A stretch of 64,000 nucleotides of DNA from NCBI GenBank assembly GCA_037190845.1, contig JBBCJI010000002.1:62001-126000 (forward strand). Direction: 5' to 3'. The number at the start of each line of letters is the position of its first letter. The stretch's first letter is position 1. Made by a program: the position numbers and the translations under genes. The notes beneath the pieces are model-generated. The model saw only the letters and a program-made list of their open reading frames with translations. It was not told the origin of the DNA and did no database searches. Positions 35,101 through 42,216 of the stretch are shown piece by piece. The DNA comes from JBEBVQ01 sp037190845 (GTDB lineage: Bacteria > Bacteroidota > Bacteroidia > Chitinophagales > Chitinophagaceae).

Positions 35101-35327
35101 TAGCAGCCGGGGAGGTATCGGCATGGAATGATATTGCCCGGATCGCTCATAAGCTTAAATCTGCTGTTGAACATATGGGCATACATTCTCTGGCAGACAC
35201 GATCCGCCGGCTGGAGCGCGTTACAGATGAGCACGCGGACCTTCAGCAAGTACCTGCACTTATTGCACGGGTAAACGACACGATGACGGCAGTCTTTACC
35301 CAGCTTAAAGAGAACTCAACCAACTAA
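32103..35327 (+). CDS. Hybrid sensor histidine kinase (PAS x4-HisKA-HATPase-REC-HPt)
   Basis: A 1074-residue cytoplasmic phosphorelay protein with no transmembrane helix. In order: a short coiled N-terminus, four PAS-like domains (about 60-175, 185-300, 305-430, 440-555), HisKA (about 575-640, phospho-His in FLANISHEIRTPMNG), HATPase (N-box NNFLSNALKFT, DTGIGIP, GGTGLGLSI, to about 800), REC (about 825-945, phospho-Asp in LLMDIQMPEMDG, Lys in YIAKPY) and HPt (about 965-1070, His in AHKLKSAVEHMG). All phospho-sites are intact, so it can relay His-Asp-His to an external receiver, plausibly the stand-alone REC at 30827. The amidohydrolase starts 5 bp downstream. Confidence 0.92.
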   Translation: MNDVERLERQLEQEVAIRRRLESLLSEKDLELAAATEKIRAMQPGTPDRLHDLLCMAIEGIGDGVWEYDTSTQQPMYHTQYKKLLGYAELDRFALEEWRQVLHPEDKEKVDIAFQRYLQGKEPRFLAEVRLQCRDNVYRYFLIRGIAVEFDEAGTPLRLIGTLTDINAQKQLELELKDTANRLSALIGNLQAGILVETEDRRIVIVNELFCSMFGVEARPGDLTGGEYTLWGEKVKNLCKHWDVCVARVGELLAERKPVAGELVELIDGRILERDYIPVFIDDEYRGQLWKYTDVTEKIQAGKQLEIQRKFYEDVLNKIPAEIAVFNTSHQYLFLNPLSVRDPGVRQWLIGKTDEDYCRFRNKPAAQAQARKDVFDRVMATKSLVSWEEKLLSPEDEKPLYKLRNVAPVLNENGDVSLMIGYSIDITDRKQMEEQLKINEKRYRDLYNYSHALICTHDLQGNLLAVNPSITKLLGYTSEELLGKNLMTLIPRQDLAKFRPDYLDKVIHEGTAKGIFRILDKDGKLFFLLYQNYKVEEENTEPYIIGFSQDVTERIKTEKELRIAQRMTEELAKAKEQFLANISHEIRTPMNGILGVTTLLSKTDLCETQRKYVSVISESANNLLVIVNDILEIEKIASGNFTFENIPFIIADKVATVVQSFLYKAEEKQIRLQLQSELPGDLVVEGDPHRLVQILNNFLSNALKFTSKGKVTVGMRQVEQDDIGMVIEFTVADTGIGIPAERHAAIFTPFVQGASDIARKYGGTGLGLSICKSMIELQGGEVAVNSMEGKGSIFTFTIPYLRGTMMNQEEEKSPVQTNVGLLKGKRILVAEDVPVNQFFLRHILETEGAYVVVVNNGKDAVSHVQEDTYDLLLMDIQMPEMDGATATGIIRLMEDKRKADIPIVALTANALKGDNQRYLDAGMNDYIAKPYTADRLYAVIKALLQQQEMTPVKDDAAETSNGLLYDLSMMQAVSNGNTDFVRDIINLFLETIPEDLKALVAAGEVSAWNDIARIAHKLKSAVEHMGIHSLADTIRRLERVTDEHADLQQVPALIARVNDTMTAVFTQLKENSTN

Positions 35328-35332
35328 GAGAT

Positions 35333-36742
35333 ATGCCTGTCCACAAGCCGGGAATGAAACAGGGGATATGCCTGTGTATTGTTTTATTAGTTTTTACGGG
35401 AGTGTCGTCTTTTGCCCGCGCGATCCGTGTAGACATGATCGTGCAGGGTGGGCTGGTAGTGACAATGGATGCAACACGGCGTGTTATTGAGGATGGATTG
35501 ATTGCTGTGCACAATGGAAGGATCGTGGCCGTCGGCATGCGCAAAGAGCTGGCCGGTAACTTCACCGCGTCACAGGTGATTGATGCAACGGGAAGGGTAG
35601 TGATCCCCGGATTGATCAATACACATACGCATATCCCGATGACGTTGTTCCGGGGTATCGCAGATGATCTGGAGCTACACCAATGGCTTACGGAATATAT
35701 TTTTCCTGCGGAAGCCAGGAATGTAACGGAAGCGTTTGTCCGTGCCGGTACGCGTCTCGGATTAGCAGAGCTGATCCGGGGGGGCGTCACGACTTACTGT
35801 GATATGTATTATTTTGAGGATGCTATTGCAGAAGAGACAGCAAAAGCCGGTGTGCGTGGGGTGTTAGGGCAGTCTGTGATTGATTTCCCTGCCCCCGACC
35901 ATAAGACTCCTGAAGAAGCTTTTCGTTATGCCCGTACATTTATCCGGAAATGGAAAGATCATCCCCTGATCATCCCGGCGCTGGCGCCGCATGCTCCTTA
36001 CACGCTCGCTACGGAGCATCTGAAGCATACACGTATGATCTCCGATGAACTAGATATACCGGTAGTGATCCATGTAAGCGAAACCCGCGAAGAAGTGTCA
36101 CTTATTACAAAACAATACGGGGCTGCTCCGGTACATTATCTTACGGATATCGGATTCCTGAACGGAAAGACCATCGCCGCACATATGGTGCATGTTTCCG
36201 GTGAGGAGATAAGCATGCTGCAACGCGCCGGTGTGGGAGTGGCGCATAATCCGCAGTCGAACATGAAGCTTGCCTCGGGTGTGGCCCCTGTGCCGGAAAT
36301 GCTGGCAAAAGGCATTGCTGTGGGATTAGGAACCGATGGCGCCGCCTCTAATAATGATCTTAACCTCTGGGAGGAGATGGATGCAGCGGCAAAACTCCAT
36401 AAGGTTACGACCGGAGACCCTAAGGTGCTGCCTGCCATGCAGGTGTTCGAAATGGCGACAGTGGGTGGAGCCAGGGCATTACATATGGAGCATATCACCG
36501 GTTCTATAGAAACCGGGAAAAGTGCGGATATCGTTATCGTTTCTTTGGATGAAATGCATCAGTATCCCAGCTACAATATATACGCCACTCTGGTCTACAC
36601 TACCAAGGCATCGGATGTTCGTACGGTGATCATTAATGGCCGGCCGGTAATGCTGGAGCGTAACCTGCTCACCCTTGACGAAGCAGCGATAAAAAAAGAA
36701 GCCGGGCATTTTCGTCTGCAGATTATCAACAGTCTGAGATAA
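35333..36742 (+). CDS. Secreted amidohydrolase (MtaD/TrzA-like deaminase)
   Basis: A 469-residue metal-dependent hydrolase of the 5-methylthioadenosine/S-adenosylhomocysteine deaminase and guanine deaminase class. Metal and active-site marks in order: NTHTHIPM, LAPHAPY, IHVSETREE, AHMVHVSGEE and GTDGAASNNDLN. A signal peptide precedes the domain (KQGICLCIVLLVFTGVSSFARA), so it should act in the periplasm, unusual for nucleoside-type deaminases. The start is 5 bp after the hybrid kinase stop; an ATG at 35354 would begin right at the signal peptide. The real substrate is unknown. Confidence 0.85.
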   Translation: MPVHKPGMKQGICLCIVLLVFTGVSSFARAIRVDMIVQGGLVVTMDATRRVIEDGLIAVHNGRIVAVGMRKELAGNFTASQVIDATGRVVIPGLINTHTHIPMTLFRGIADDLELHQWLTEYIFPAEARNVTEAFVRAGTRLGLAELIRGGVTTYCDMYYFEDAIAEETAKAGVRGVLGQSVIDFPAPDHKTPEEAFRYARTFIRKWKDHPLIIPALAPHAPYTLATEHLKHTRMISDELDIPVVIHVSETREEVSLITKQYGAAPVHYLTDIGFLNGKTIAAHMVHVSGEEISMLQRAGVGVAHNPQSNMKLASGVAPVPEMLAKGIAVGLGTDGAASNNDLNLWEEMDAAAKLHKVTTGDPKVLPAMQVFEMATVGGARALHMEHITGSIETGKSADIVIVSLDEMHQYPSYNIYATLVYTTKASDVRTVIINGRPVMLERNLLTLDEAAIKKEAGHFRLQIINSLR

Positions 36743-36777
36743 ACTGAATTTGGATAAAATGTCCGGGTGAAAATAGC

Positions 36778-36801
36778 AGAGACGTGATGCATCACGTCTC
36801 T
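36778..36801. terminator. Perfect 24 nt palindrome between convergent genes
   Basis: AGAGACGTGATG followed directly by its reverse complement CATCACGTCTCT. It lies between the ends of the amidohydrolase (plus) and cold-shock (minus) genes and is a likely bidirectional terminator; on the minus strand it is soon followed by TTTT. Confidence 0.6.
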
Positions 36802-36827
36802 CTATCTATTGCCATTGCCAAAGGATG

Positions 36828-37268
36828 TCAAAGTTTTCTGACTTTCAGTGCCTTAAGTCCTTTTGCCGTTTTTTCCGTTTCGAAAGTGACCTGATCGTTT
36901 TCCCGGACCGGCTGCAGAAGATCGTTGATATGCACAAACACGTTTCCTCCGCTTTTGCTGTCTGTTATGAAACCGTATCCTTTGGCCTCGTTAAAGAAAT
37001 TGATCACTCCTGTTTTTATGAGATCCTCCGGTTCGTGAATAATCTTCGGAACTCCCAACTGTATATCTTCAGAGAGAATTTCTTTCTTTTTCCTTGGGTC
37101 AGGAGGGGTAGACGAGAGGTTGCCTTCCTCATCTACATAAGCCATCATGTCTTCCAGGCTTTTACCCTTGGTGCTGTTGGCTTTGCGCTCTTTCATTTTC
37201 TGCGCTTTGTCGTGCTTCTGTTTGGCTTTCTTTTTTTCTTTTTCTTTTTTTGCTGCTGTTCCTGCCAT
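36828..37268 (-). CDS. Cold-shock domain protein with lysine-rich N-terminal extension
   Basis: A 146-residue protein. The last 65 residues are a cold-shock domain with both RNA-binding motifs (RNP1-like KGYGFI and RNP2-like VFVHI in KTGVINFFNEAKGYGFITD and GGNVFVHINDL). The first 80 are charged and probably disordered (KKEKEKKKAKQKHDKAQKMK). Such extended CspA relatives are common in Bacteroidota and are expected to bind single-stranded RNA or DNA and remodel structure. It is the downstream neighbour of two RRM genes on the same strand, 64 bp after the second. Confidence 0.92.
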   Translation of the reverse strand: MAGTAAKKEKEKKKAKQKHDKAQKMKERKANSTKGKSLEDMMAYVDEEGNLSSTPPDPRKKKEILSEDIQLGVPKIIHEPEDLIKTGVINFFNEAKGYGFITDSKSGGNVFVHINDLLQPVRENDQVTFETEKTAKGLKALKVRKL

Positions 37269-37332
37269 TCGTAAAGTGTAATTTTTATGTTCGGGCGCCC
37301 GGATAAACGCCTGCTAAATGAACTCCGGTTTG

Positions 37333-37599
37333 TTAAACAAGGTATGTTCTGTTCCCGTCGTGCGATAATGCTTCGCTTACCTCAATATATTGATTCATAA
37401 AATTCAGTGCATCCAGTTTCTGTATCGCCATCAATCCTCCTTCCCGTTCAACTATGTCCACAAAGCCAAATCCCATAGACTGACCACTGGCTGTATCTGT
37501 GACAATGTGTACCGAGTTTATATGGCCGAAGGTCTTAAATAAATCCCATACCTGCGTTTCCGAAACATTTATGTGGAGATTGCCTATATAGATATTCAT
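37333..37599 (-). CDS. Single-RRM RNA-binding protein (copy 2)
   Basis: An 88-residue protein consisting of one RNA recognition motif: RNP2 MNIYIGNL at the N-terminus and RNP1 SMGFGFVDIV, with the aromatic pair partly kept. It belongs to the small glycine-poor bacterial RRM group related to cyanobacterial Rbp proteins. It lies 86 bp downstream of another RRM gene with a hairpin (37641-37668) between them, so it may be expressed by read-through. RNA targets are unknown. Confidence 0.9.
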   Translation of the reverse strand: MNIYIGNLHINVSETQVWDLFKTFGHINSVHIVTDTASGQSMGFGFVDIVEREGGLMAIQKLDALNFMNQYIEVSEALSHDGNRTYLV

Positions 37600-37640
37600 A
37601 GTGACTTTTTAGAAGTGAAAAGTGCAATTTTAAAAACCGG

Positions 37641-37668
37641 AAAGCCGGTGATATAATATGCCGGCTTT
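37641..37668 (-). terminator. Hairpin with T-run between two RRM genes
   Basis: AAAGCCGG (37641-37648) pairs with CCGGCTTT (37661-37668). On the minus strand the stem is followed by CCGGTTTTT. It could attenuate transcription between the two RRM genes. Confidence 0.55.
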
Positions 37669-37685
37669 TCAGAGGTGTCATCAGA

Positions 37686-37979
37686 CTAATACCGGTCGGA
37701 TTTCCGGCCGGGGTAATTGTTACGCTCAAATTCATTCTTTCTGGGCCTGGCTTCATTTACGACGATAGACTGCATATGCAGACTGGAATTATTCAGTTGC
37801 TCAATAGCCTTGTCTGCGTCTGTCTTTTCAGGCATTTCAACAAAGGCAAAACCACGCGGACGTTTTGTATAGTTATCCGTCACAATTTTGACTGATTTCA
37901 CTTCGCCAAATGCGGCGAACAGGTGTTCCAATTGTTTTTCAGTAGTCTGATAATTCAGATTCCCTACGAAAATGTTCAT
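37686..37979 (-). CDS. Single-RRM RNA-binding protein (copy 1)
   Basis: A 97-residue protein: one RRM (RNP2 MNIFVGNL, RNP1 RPRGFAFVEM) plus a short basic, aromatic tail (ARPRKNEFERNNYPGRKSDRY) that probably adds non-specific RNA affinity. It is preceded by about 105 nt of pyrimidine-rich leader behind a TACCTTTA box (38093-38100), the same box found before the third RRM gene. Such proteins in Bacteroidota have been linked to post-transcriptional control; no specific target is visible here. Confidence 0.92.
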   Translation of the reverse strand: MNIFVGNLNYQTTEKQLEHLFAAFGEVKSVKIVTDNYTKRPRGFAFVEMPEKTDADKAIEQLNNSSLHMQSIVVNEARPRKNEFERNNYPGRKSDRY

Positions 37980-38092
37980 AAAGTTATATATTATAAAACA
38001 AAAAAGTATGGCTGCTGAGACGCGAAGACTGAAAGAGAAAGAAAAAGGTATAACCGATCAGAAAATGCAAAGGCAAAACGCCACTATCCTTA

Positions 38093-38100
38093 TAAAGGTA
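38093..38100 (-). promoter_or_regulatory. Promoter -7-like element of RRM gene copy 1
   Basis: The minus strand reads TACCTTTA, one base from the TAnnTTTG consensus, in the context TACCTTTATAA, shared with the third RRM gene. Confidence 0.4.
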
Positions 38101-38211
38101 GGCTTTTATTTCACATAAACAAAATTTTCTGAGGTGCAATTCAAATCTTAGAAGCTGTCTGAAATTCATTCAGATGATAATGTATTGCATTGGAAAACAT
38201 TAGCCCGGGTG

Positions 38212-38551
38212 TATGCTGCCCTTTCAGGGCGGGGTTATGGTGGTGACCATGTTGTGCCCAACGCGCTGCGTTGGGTTTTATATATACTGCCCCTTCGGGG
38301 CGCCGGCCCCCTTTATCCGGAATATCGAAGGTTATGTTGTTATAATCTCCTCCTGTCACTCTTAAAAGATAACTTATGATCGTAGCTAAGATCGTTATGT
38401 TGTTATAATCTCCTCCTGTCACCTGCCGGAAGATATACTGTACCTGAAACTCAAAAGGCTGAAAGCATTTGATATACATAGCCCGGGGGCATCGCCCCGG
38501 GTTGCAAATGAAACCCACACATCCCCTGCTGCGCCCTGAAAGGGCAGCATA
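38212..38551. repeat. Composite palindromic repeat element (about 340 bp)
   Basis: The ends are an exact 20 bp inverted repeat (38212-38231 against 38532-38551), each end containing the hairpin GCCCTTTCAGGGC. Inside are further stems: ATGGT/ACCAT (38237-38250), CCCAACGC/GCGTTGGG (38257-38275), GCCCC-TTC-GGGGC (38289-38301) and CCCGGGG/CCCCGGG (38482-38501). Two 29 bp direct repeats are also present. It fills the centre of the 868 bp gap between divergent RRM genes. It resembles MITE/REP composites dispersed in Bacteroidota. No transposase is present. Confidence 0.65.
38331..38422. repeat. Pair of 29 bp direct repeats with 34 bp spacer
   Basis: Exact 29 bp copies at 38331-38359 and 38394-38422 (beginning GTTATGTTGTTATAATC, ending CCTGTCAC), separated by a 34 bp spacer that is itself partly palindromic. 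The geometry resembles CRISPR, but there are only two copies, no cas genes, and the pair sits inside a repeat element. Confidence 0.6.
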
Positions 38552-38777
38552 AAAAGGTGACAATCGGGGGGGGGGCAAAGACGTCTTGCTCATACACCTT
38601 TTTTCGGAATCATTTTTAAACAGGCACTTAGCGCTTCATTCAAAAAACTGAATTTTGCTTCGACAGGTCAGCAACCGTCTTTTAATGTCGGTCATTGAGC
38701 CCTGAGCTTGTCGAAATGAATACCTTGAAGTATGAAAGCGAAGATCTGAATTGCACCCGATTTTCTGGAATATACCG

Positions 38778-38785
38778 TACCTTTA
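38778..38785 (+). promoter_or_regulatory. Promoter -7-like element of RRM gene copy 3
   Basis: TACCTTTA, followed by TAAA, the same extended box as upstream of RRM copy 1. It predicts a leader of about 55 nt before the ATG at 38848. Confidence 0.4.
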
Positions 38786-38847
38786 TAAAATCTCCTGCTC
38801 ATCTCCATTCCGGCCTGTGCAGCTTATTTTTTCAAAAAAAGACTGAC

Positions 38848-39114
38848 ATGATTTTATTTGTAGGTAACCTGAGCCGGCTGACGACAGAGGAGGAGCTTCG
38901 GACGTTATTTTCTCCTTTCGGAGATATTATAAAGGCCAGGGTTATGGTGGATAAGATCACGCGGTGGTCACGAGGTTATGCATATATCCACATGAGCGAC
39001 CCCCAGGCTGCCGGCAACGCAGTGAAAAAGCTGAACAGCACTTCTTTTATGGATAGCTTTATCATGGTAGGTCCTGCAAACACAAAGCAGTTGCATAGCA
39101 TTGACTGGAGCTGA
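38848..39114 (+). CDS. Single-RRM RNA-binding protein (copy 3)
   Basis: An 88-residue RRM protein (RNP2 MILFVGNL, RNP1 SRGYAYIHM). The aromatic residues of RNP1 are Tyr rather than Phe, and it is more diverged than the other two copies. The ATG at 38848 is chosen because the family begins exactly with this strand; an in-frame start at 38695 lies upstream of the predicted promoter. It is followed 20 bp later by the NYN-LOTUS gene on the same strand, suggesting joint action on RNA. Confidence 0.9.
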   Translation: MILFVGNLSRLTTEEELRTLFSPFGDIIKARVMVDKITRWSRGYAYIHMSDPQAAGNAVKKLNSTSFMDSFIMVGPANTKQLHSIDWS

Positions 39115-39134
39115 TCCTAAATACAGACGAATAC

Positions 39135-39938
39135 ATGCAAACTCATAACGAACTCCGCTTTGCGGTGCTGATAGATGCCGACAACGTACCCTCCGCCAAT
39201 TTGCGGGAAATGATGGAAGAGGTGGCAAAATACGGTATGCCTACCTTCAAACGCATCTACGGCGACTGGACCAAACCGCATGTTACCCGATGGAAAAGCG
39301 TGCTGCTCGAACATGCCATTACGCCGGTACAACAATATAGCTATACCCAGGGAAAGAATGCTACCGATTCTGCCATGATCATTGATGCGATGGACATATT
39401 GTATACCGGCAGGGTAGACGGTTTTTGTATTATTTCCAGCGACAGTGATTTTACCCGTCTTGCCCTGAGGCTCCGTGAAGCAGGTATGCAGGTGATCGGC
39501 ATGGGGCAAAAGAAAACACCGGCTCCGTTTATAGCTGCCTGTAACAAGTTCATTTATATCGAAATCCTGAAGTCGGATGAAAAGCAGGAAGGCGGGAGAA
39601 AAGAGGATAAGACGGAAGAGGCATCCGGAGATGTAATCAAGAAGATAGACCAGGAAATCATCCATCTGATCTCAGATTCCGTTGCCGACCTGGCAGATGA
39701 GTCCGGATGGGCATTTCTTGGTGAAGTAGGTAGTCTGCTGCTGAAAAAACAACCTGATTTTGATCCGCGTAACTATGGATTTAAAAGACTGGCGATATTT
39801 ATCAGGAATATCGGGCTGTTTGAAATTGACGAACGGCAGTCCGATAAGGGTAATTACAAGCATGTGTACATAAAAATAAAACCCGCCGGGAAGAACAGCC
39901 GGAAGAAGTCAGGCCGGAGTACTGGCGCCGTTAAATAG
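39135..39938 (+). CDS. NYN domain ribonuclease-like protein with OST-HTH/LOTUS domain
   Basis: A 267-residue protein. The N-terminal NYN/LabA-like PIN-fold domain keeps the metal-binding acids: FAVLIDADNVP (Asp14, Asp16), TDSAMIIDAMD and ISSDSDFTRL. A linker of charged residues leads to a C-terminal LOTUS (OST-HTH) domain (ISDSVADLADESGWAFLGEVGSLL... NYGFKRLAIFI), followed by a basic tail. NYN domains cut RNA, and LOTUS domains bind structured RNA or G-quadruplexes. Its position 20 bp behind an RRM gene supports an RNA-processing role. Confidence 0.9.
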   Translation: MQTHNELRFAVLIDADNVPSANLREMMEEVAKYGMPTFKRIYGDWTKPHVTRWKSVLLEHAITPVQQYSYTQGKNATDSAMIIDAMDILYTGRVDGFCIISSDSDFTRLALRLREAGMQVIGMGQKKTPAPFIAACNKFIYIEILKSDEKQEGGRKEDKTEEASGDVIKKIDQEIIHLISDSVADLADESGWAFLGEVGSLLLKKQPDFDPRNYGFKRLAIFIRNIGLFEIDERQSDKGNYKHVYIKIKPAGKNSRKKSGRSTGAVK

Positions 39939-40033
39939 CCCTTTGGCTACCTCCGGGATCCGGCTGTCGAACAATGCTCATTTCATTTAAATCAACCCAT
40001 TTTCGGCCTATCTTTTGATTAACACGAAGACCA

Positions 40034-40041
40034 TATCTTTG
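40034..40041 (+). promoter_or_regulatory. Promoter -7 element of the OmpR-type two-component operon
   Basis: TATCTTTG matches TAnnTTTG. A TTG lies at 40015-40017, at a slightly short spacing of 16 bp. The ATG of the regulator is 26 bp downstream. Confidence 0.5.
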
Positions 40042-40067
40042 TGTGATGCGCTTAAGCTGAAACACGG

Positions 40068-40745
40068 ATGAAAGTACTACTCATTGAAGATGAACCCAAT
40101 GTTGCATCTTTTGTAAAAAGAGGATTAACGGAGGAAGGTTACCAGGTAACAGTCTCTATGGACGGACATTCTGGTCAGGAGATGGCGTTGGCCTATCCCT
40201 TTGATCTGATCCTGTTGGATCTGATGCTTCCGGGTATAAATGGATTGGAGCTGTGCCGTATGCTCCGGAAGCAGCGAATTCAGACACCGATTTTAATGCT
40301 TACTGCATTAGGTTCAACAGAGAACATTGTCACCGGGCTGGATAGCGGTGCAGATGATTATCTGGTAAAGCCTTTTGAATTTGCCGAGCTGATGGCACGT
40401 ATCCGTACGCTGATCCGGAGAAAGAACGGATCTTCATTGTCGGAACAACACCAGTTACGTCTCGCTGATCTGGAGCTTGATACTGCCTCTAAAATAATAC
40501 GCAGACAGGGGCAACAAATCATGCTTACCGCAACGGAATTCCGCTTGTTGGAATACTTCATGAGAAATCAGAAAAGAGTGTTATCCCGCATTGAGATATT
40601 GGAAAACGTATGGAATATTGACTTTAATATGAGTACGAATGTGGTGGATGTATACGTGAACTATCTTCGTAAAAAAATTGATAAAGATTTTGATCCGAAA
40701 CTGATACATACTGTAGTGGGTATGGGTTACGTGATGAAAGCATAA
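40068..40745 (+). CDS. OmpR/PhoB family response regulator
   Basis: A 225-residue DNA-binding regulator: receiver domain (acidic pocket IEDE, phospho-Asp51 in LLDLMLPGINGLEL, Lys in YLVKPFEFAEL) and a C-terminal winged helix (ATEFRLLEYFMRNQKRVLSR, VDVYVNYLRKKID). It is the partner of the histidine kinase that begins 19 bp downstream. The resemblance is to CusR/RprY-type regulators of envelope or metal stress; the signal is not inferable from sequence. Confidence 0.94.
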   Translation: MKVLLIEDEPNVASFVKRGLTEEGYQVTVSMDGHSGQEMALAYPFDLILLDLMLPGINGLELCRMLRKQRIQTPILMLTALGSTENIVTGLDSGADDYLVKPFEFAELMARIRTLIRRKNGSSLSEQHQLRLADLELDTASKIIRRQGQQIMLTATEFRLLEYFMRNQKRVLSRIEILENVWNIDFNMSTNVVDVYVNYLRKKIDKDFDPKLIHTVVGMGYVMKA

Positions 40746-40764
40746 ATACCGTAAAACCTGACTG

Positions 40765-42132
40765 TTGAAGATACAAACCAAGATATCCCTGCTGTTTACC
40801 CTGCTTACCGGGTCTGTGATCTTCCTGTTGAGCATCCTCGTATATGTGCTGGCCACCCGGTTTTCTGTGCAGGACCTTTACAGGCATCTCGATATCCGTG
40901 CTGTGATAGCGGCGAGGTCAACTCTGGATAAAGATGTTTCGAATGCAGATCTCTTGCGGCAGATTCGGGAAGATCACCTGGAGCCATTACCATCTGAGGA
41001 AGATTATTTCATAAAGCTTAACCCGGATAAAACCTTCCGCCAGCCCGAAGATGTATCCCTGCCGGAACATTATTACCGGGAAGTGATCAGAAATGGGAAA
41101 GCAACCTTCCGCCGTCACGACCGTTTGTATGCAGGACTGTTATACCAGGCGCATGACGGGCATTATATTGTCATAGTATCCGCAAAGAGCCATTATATAT
41201 CGGGACAGCAGGCCAACCTCGGCAGGATACTGATCGTTGGTTTCAGCTTATCCATGCTGCTCATTTTTTCGGTCAGTATCTTTTTTTCAGGGCAGATATT
41301 CAGGCCTGTGCGTCGCATCACTTCGCGGGTGAAGGATATCAGCGCCCAGAATCTGCATATGCGCCTGGATGCCGGTTCGGGGAAGGATGAGCTGTCGGAG
41401 CTGGCGCAGACGTTTAATAATATGCTGGACAGGCTGGAAACATCTTTTGAAACGCAGAACAACTTTGTGAGTAATGCCTCGCACGAATTGAATACTCCAC
41501 TCACCACGATCATCGGGGAGGCAGAGCTGGCGCTGGGTAAAAGCCGTTCCGAAGCGGAATACAAGCAATCGCTTACGGTGATACTGACAGAGGCAGAACG
41601 TCTGAAGCATATTCTGGTGAGTCTGCTTCACCTGGCGCAAACGGGTTTTGAAGGTAAAAAGCTGAGCTGGCAAACGATACGTATAGATGAAATGATCTGG
41701 CAGGCAAAGCAGACGGTGGATCAGATATATCCTCAGAATAAAGTGTTTATAGATTATAGCCTGATGCCCGAAGATGAAGAAAAACTCAGGCTGCAGGGCA
41801 ATCCGCAGCTGCTGGAACTGGCGCTCAGTAATATTATCCTGAATGCCTGCAAATATTCCGGTAATAAAGAGGTTATTGTAGCCCTCGCCGCTACAAATAA
41901 GGAAATAAAAGTGATCGTGAAAGACCAGGGTATCGGTATTCCCAGCGAGGAGATACGTTATATTTTTGATCCGTTTTTCCGGGCTTCCAACACTTCCAGT
42001 TTTAAGGGGTATGGTATCGGTCTTCCCTTGTCGCGTAATATTATACGCATACATGACGGCGATATACACGTTTATTCGCGCGAAGGCGCGGGTACGGAAG
42101 TCCGGCTGACATTCCCGATCAGCGAGTTATGA
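40765..42132 (+). CDS. Sensor histidine kinase (partner of the OmpR-type regulator)
   Basis: A 455-residue membrane kinase. TM1 is at about 7-30, a periplasmic sensor domain at about 31-155, TM2 at about 157-178, then HAMP, HisKA (phospho-His in FVSNASHELNTPLTTI) and HATPase (LSNIILNACKYS, DQGIGIP, GYGIGLPLS). The start is an unusual TTG (40765), 19 bp after the regulator stop; it is the only start that gives the complete first helix. The long palindrome at 42146 follows its stop by 13 bp. Confidence 0.92.
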   Translation: MKIQTKISLLFTLLTGSVIFLLSILVYVLATRFSVQDLYRHLDIRAVIAARSTLDKDVSNADLLRQIREDHLEPLPSEEDYFIKLNPDKTFRQPEDVSLPEHYYREVIRNGKATFRRHDRLYAGLLYQAHDGHYIVIVSAKSHYISGQQANLGRILIVGFSLSMLLIFSVSIFFSGQIFRPVRRITSRVKDISAQNLHMRLDAGSGKDELSELAQTFNNMLDRLETSFETQNNFVSNASHELNTPLTTIIGEAELALGKSRSEAEYKQSLTVILTEAERLKHILVSLLHLAQTGFEGKKLSWQTIRIDEMIWQAKQTVDQIYPQNKVFIDYSLMPEDEEKLRLQGNPQLLELALSNIILNACKYSGNKEVIVALAATNKEIKVIVKDQGIGIPSEEIRYIFDPFFRASNTSSFKGYGIGLPLSRNIIRIHDGDIHVYSREGAGTEVRLTFPISEL

Positions 42133-42145
42133 TATGATGTGTTAG

Positions 42146-42216
42146 ATGTGGGAGATGTGTTTGATGTGAATGATATGGGTTAAGCACACCTGTCACATCA
42201 AACACATCTCCCACAT
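42146..42216. repeat. Intergenic palindrome 2 (GATGTG-type arms)
   Basis: A perfect 24 bp inverted repeat (42146-42169 against 42193-42216) around a 23 nt spacer. The arms are made of GATGTG repeats with 1-3 nt between units. It begins 13 bp after the kinase stop codon and would form a very stable 3'-end hairpin. Confidence 0.75.

Noticed and set aside
36825..37274. Open frame opposite the cold-shock gene
   Set aside because: Phe/Cys-rich antisense of a lysine-rich coding region.
38331..38422. CRISPR array
   Set aside because: Only two repeats and one spacer, no cas gene in 64 kb, and the unit lies inside a palindromic repeat element.
38141..38593. 150-codon open frame on the minus strand
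   Set aside because: It is a translation through the repeat element, including both direct repeats; low complexity and no protein-like features.
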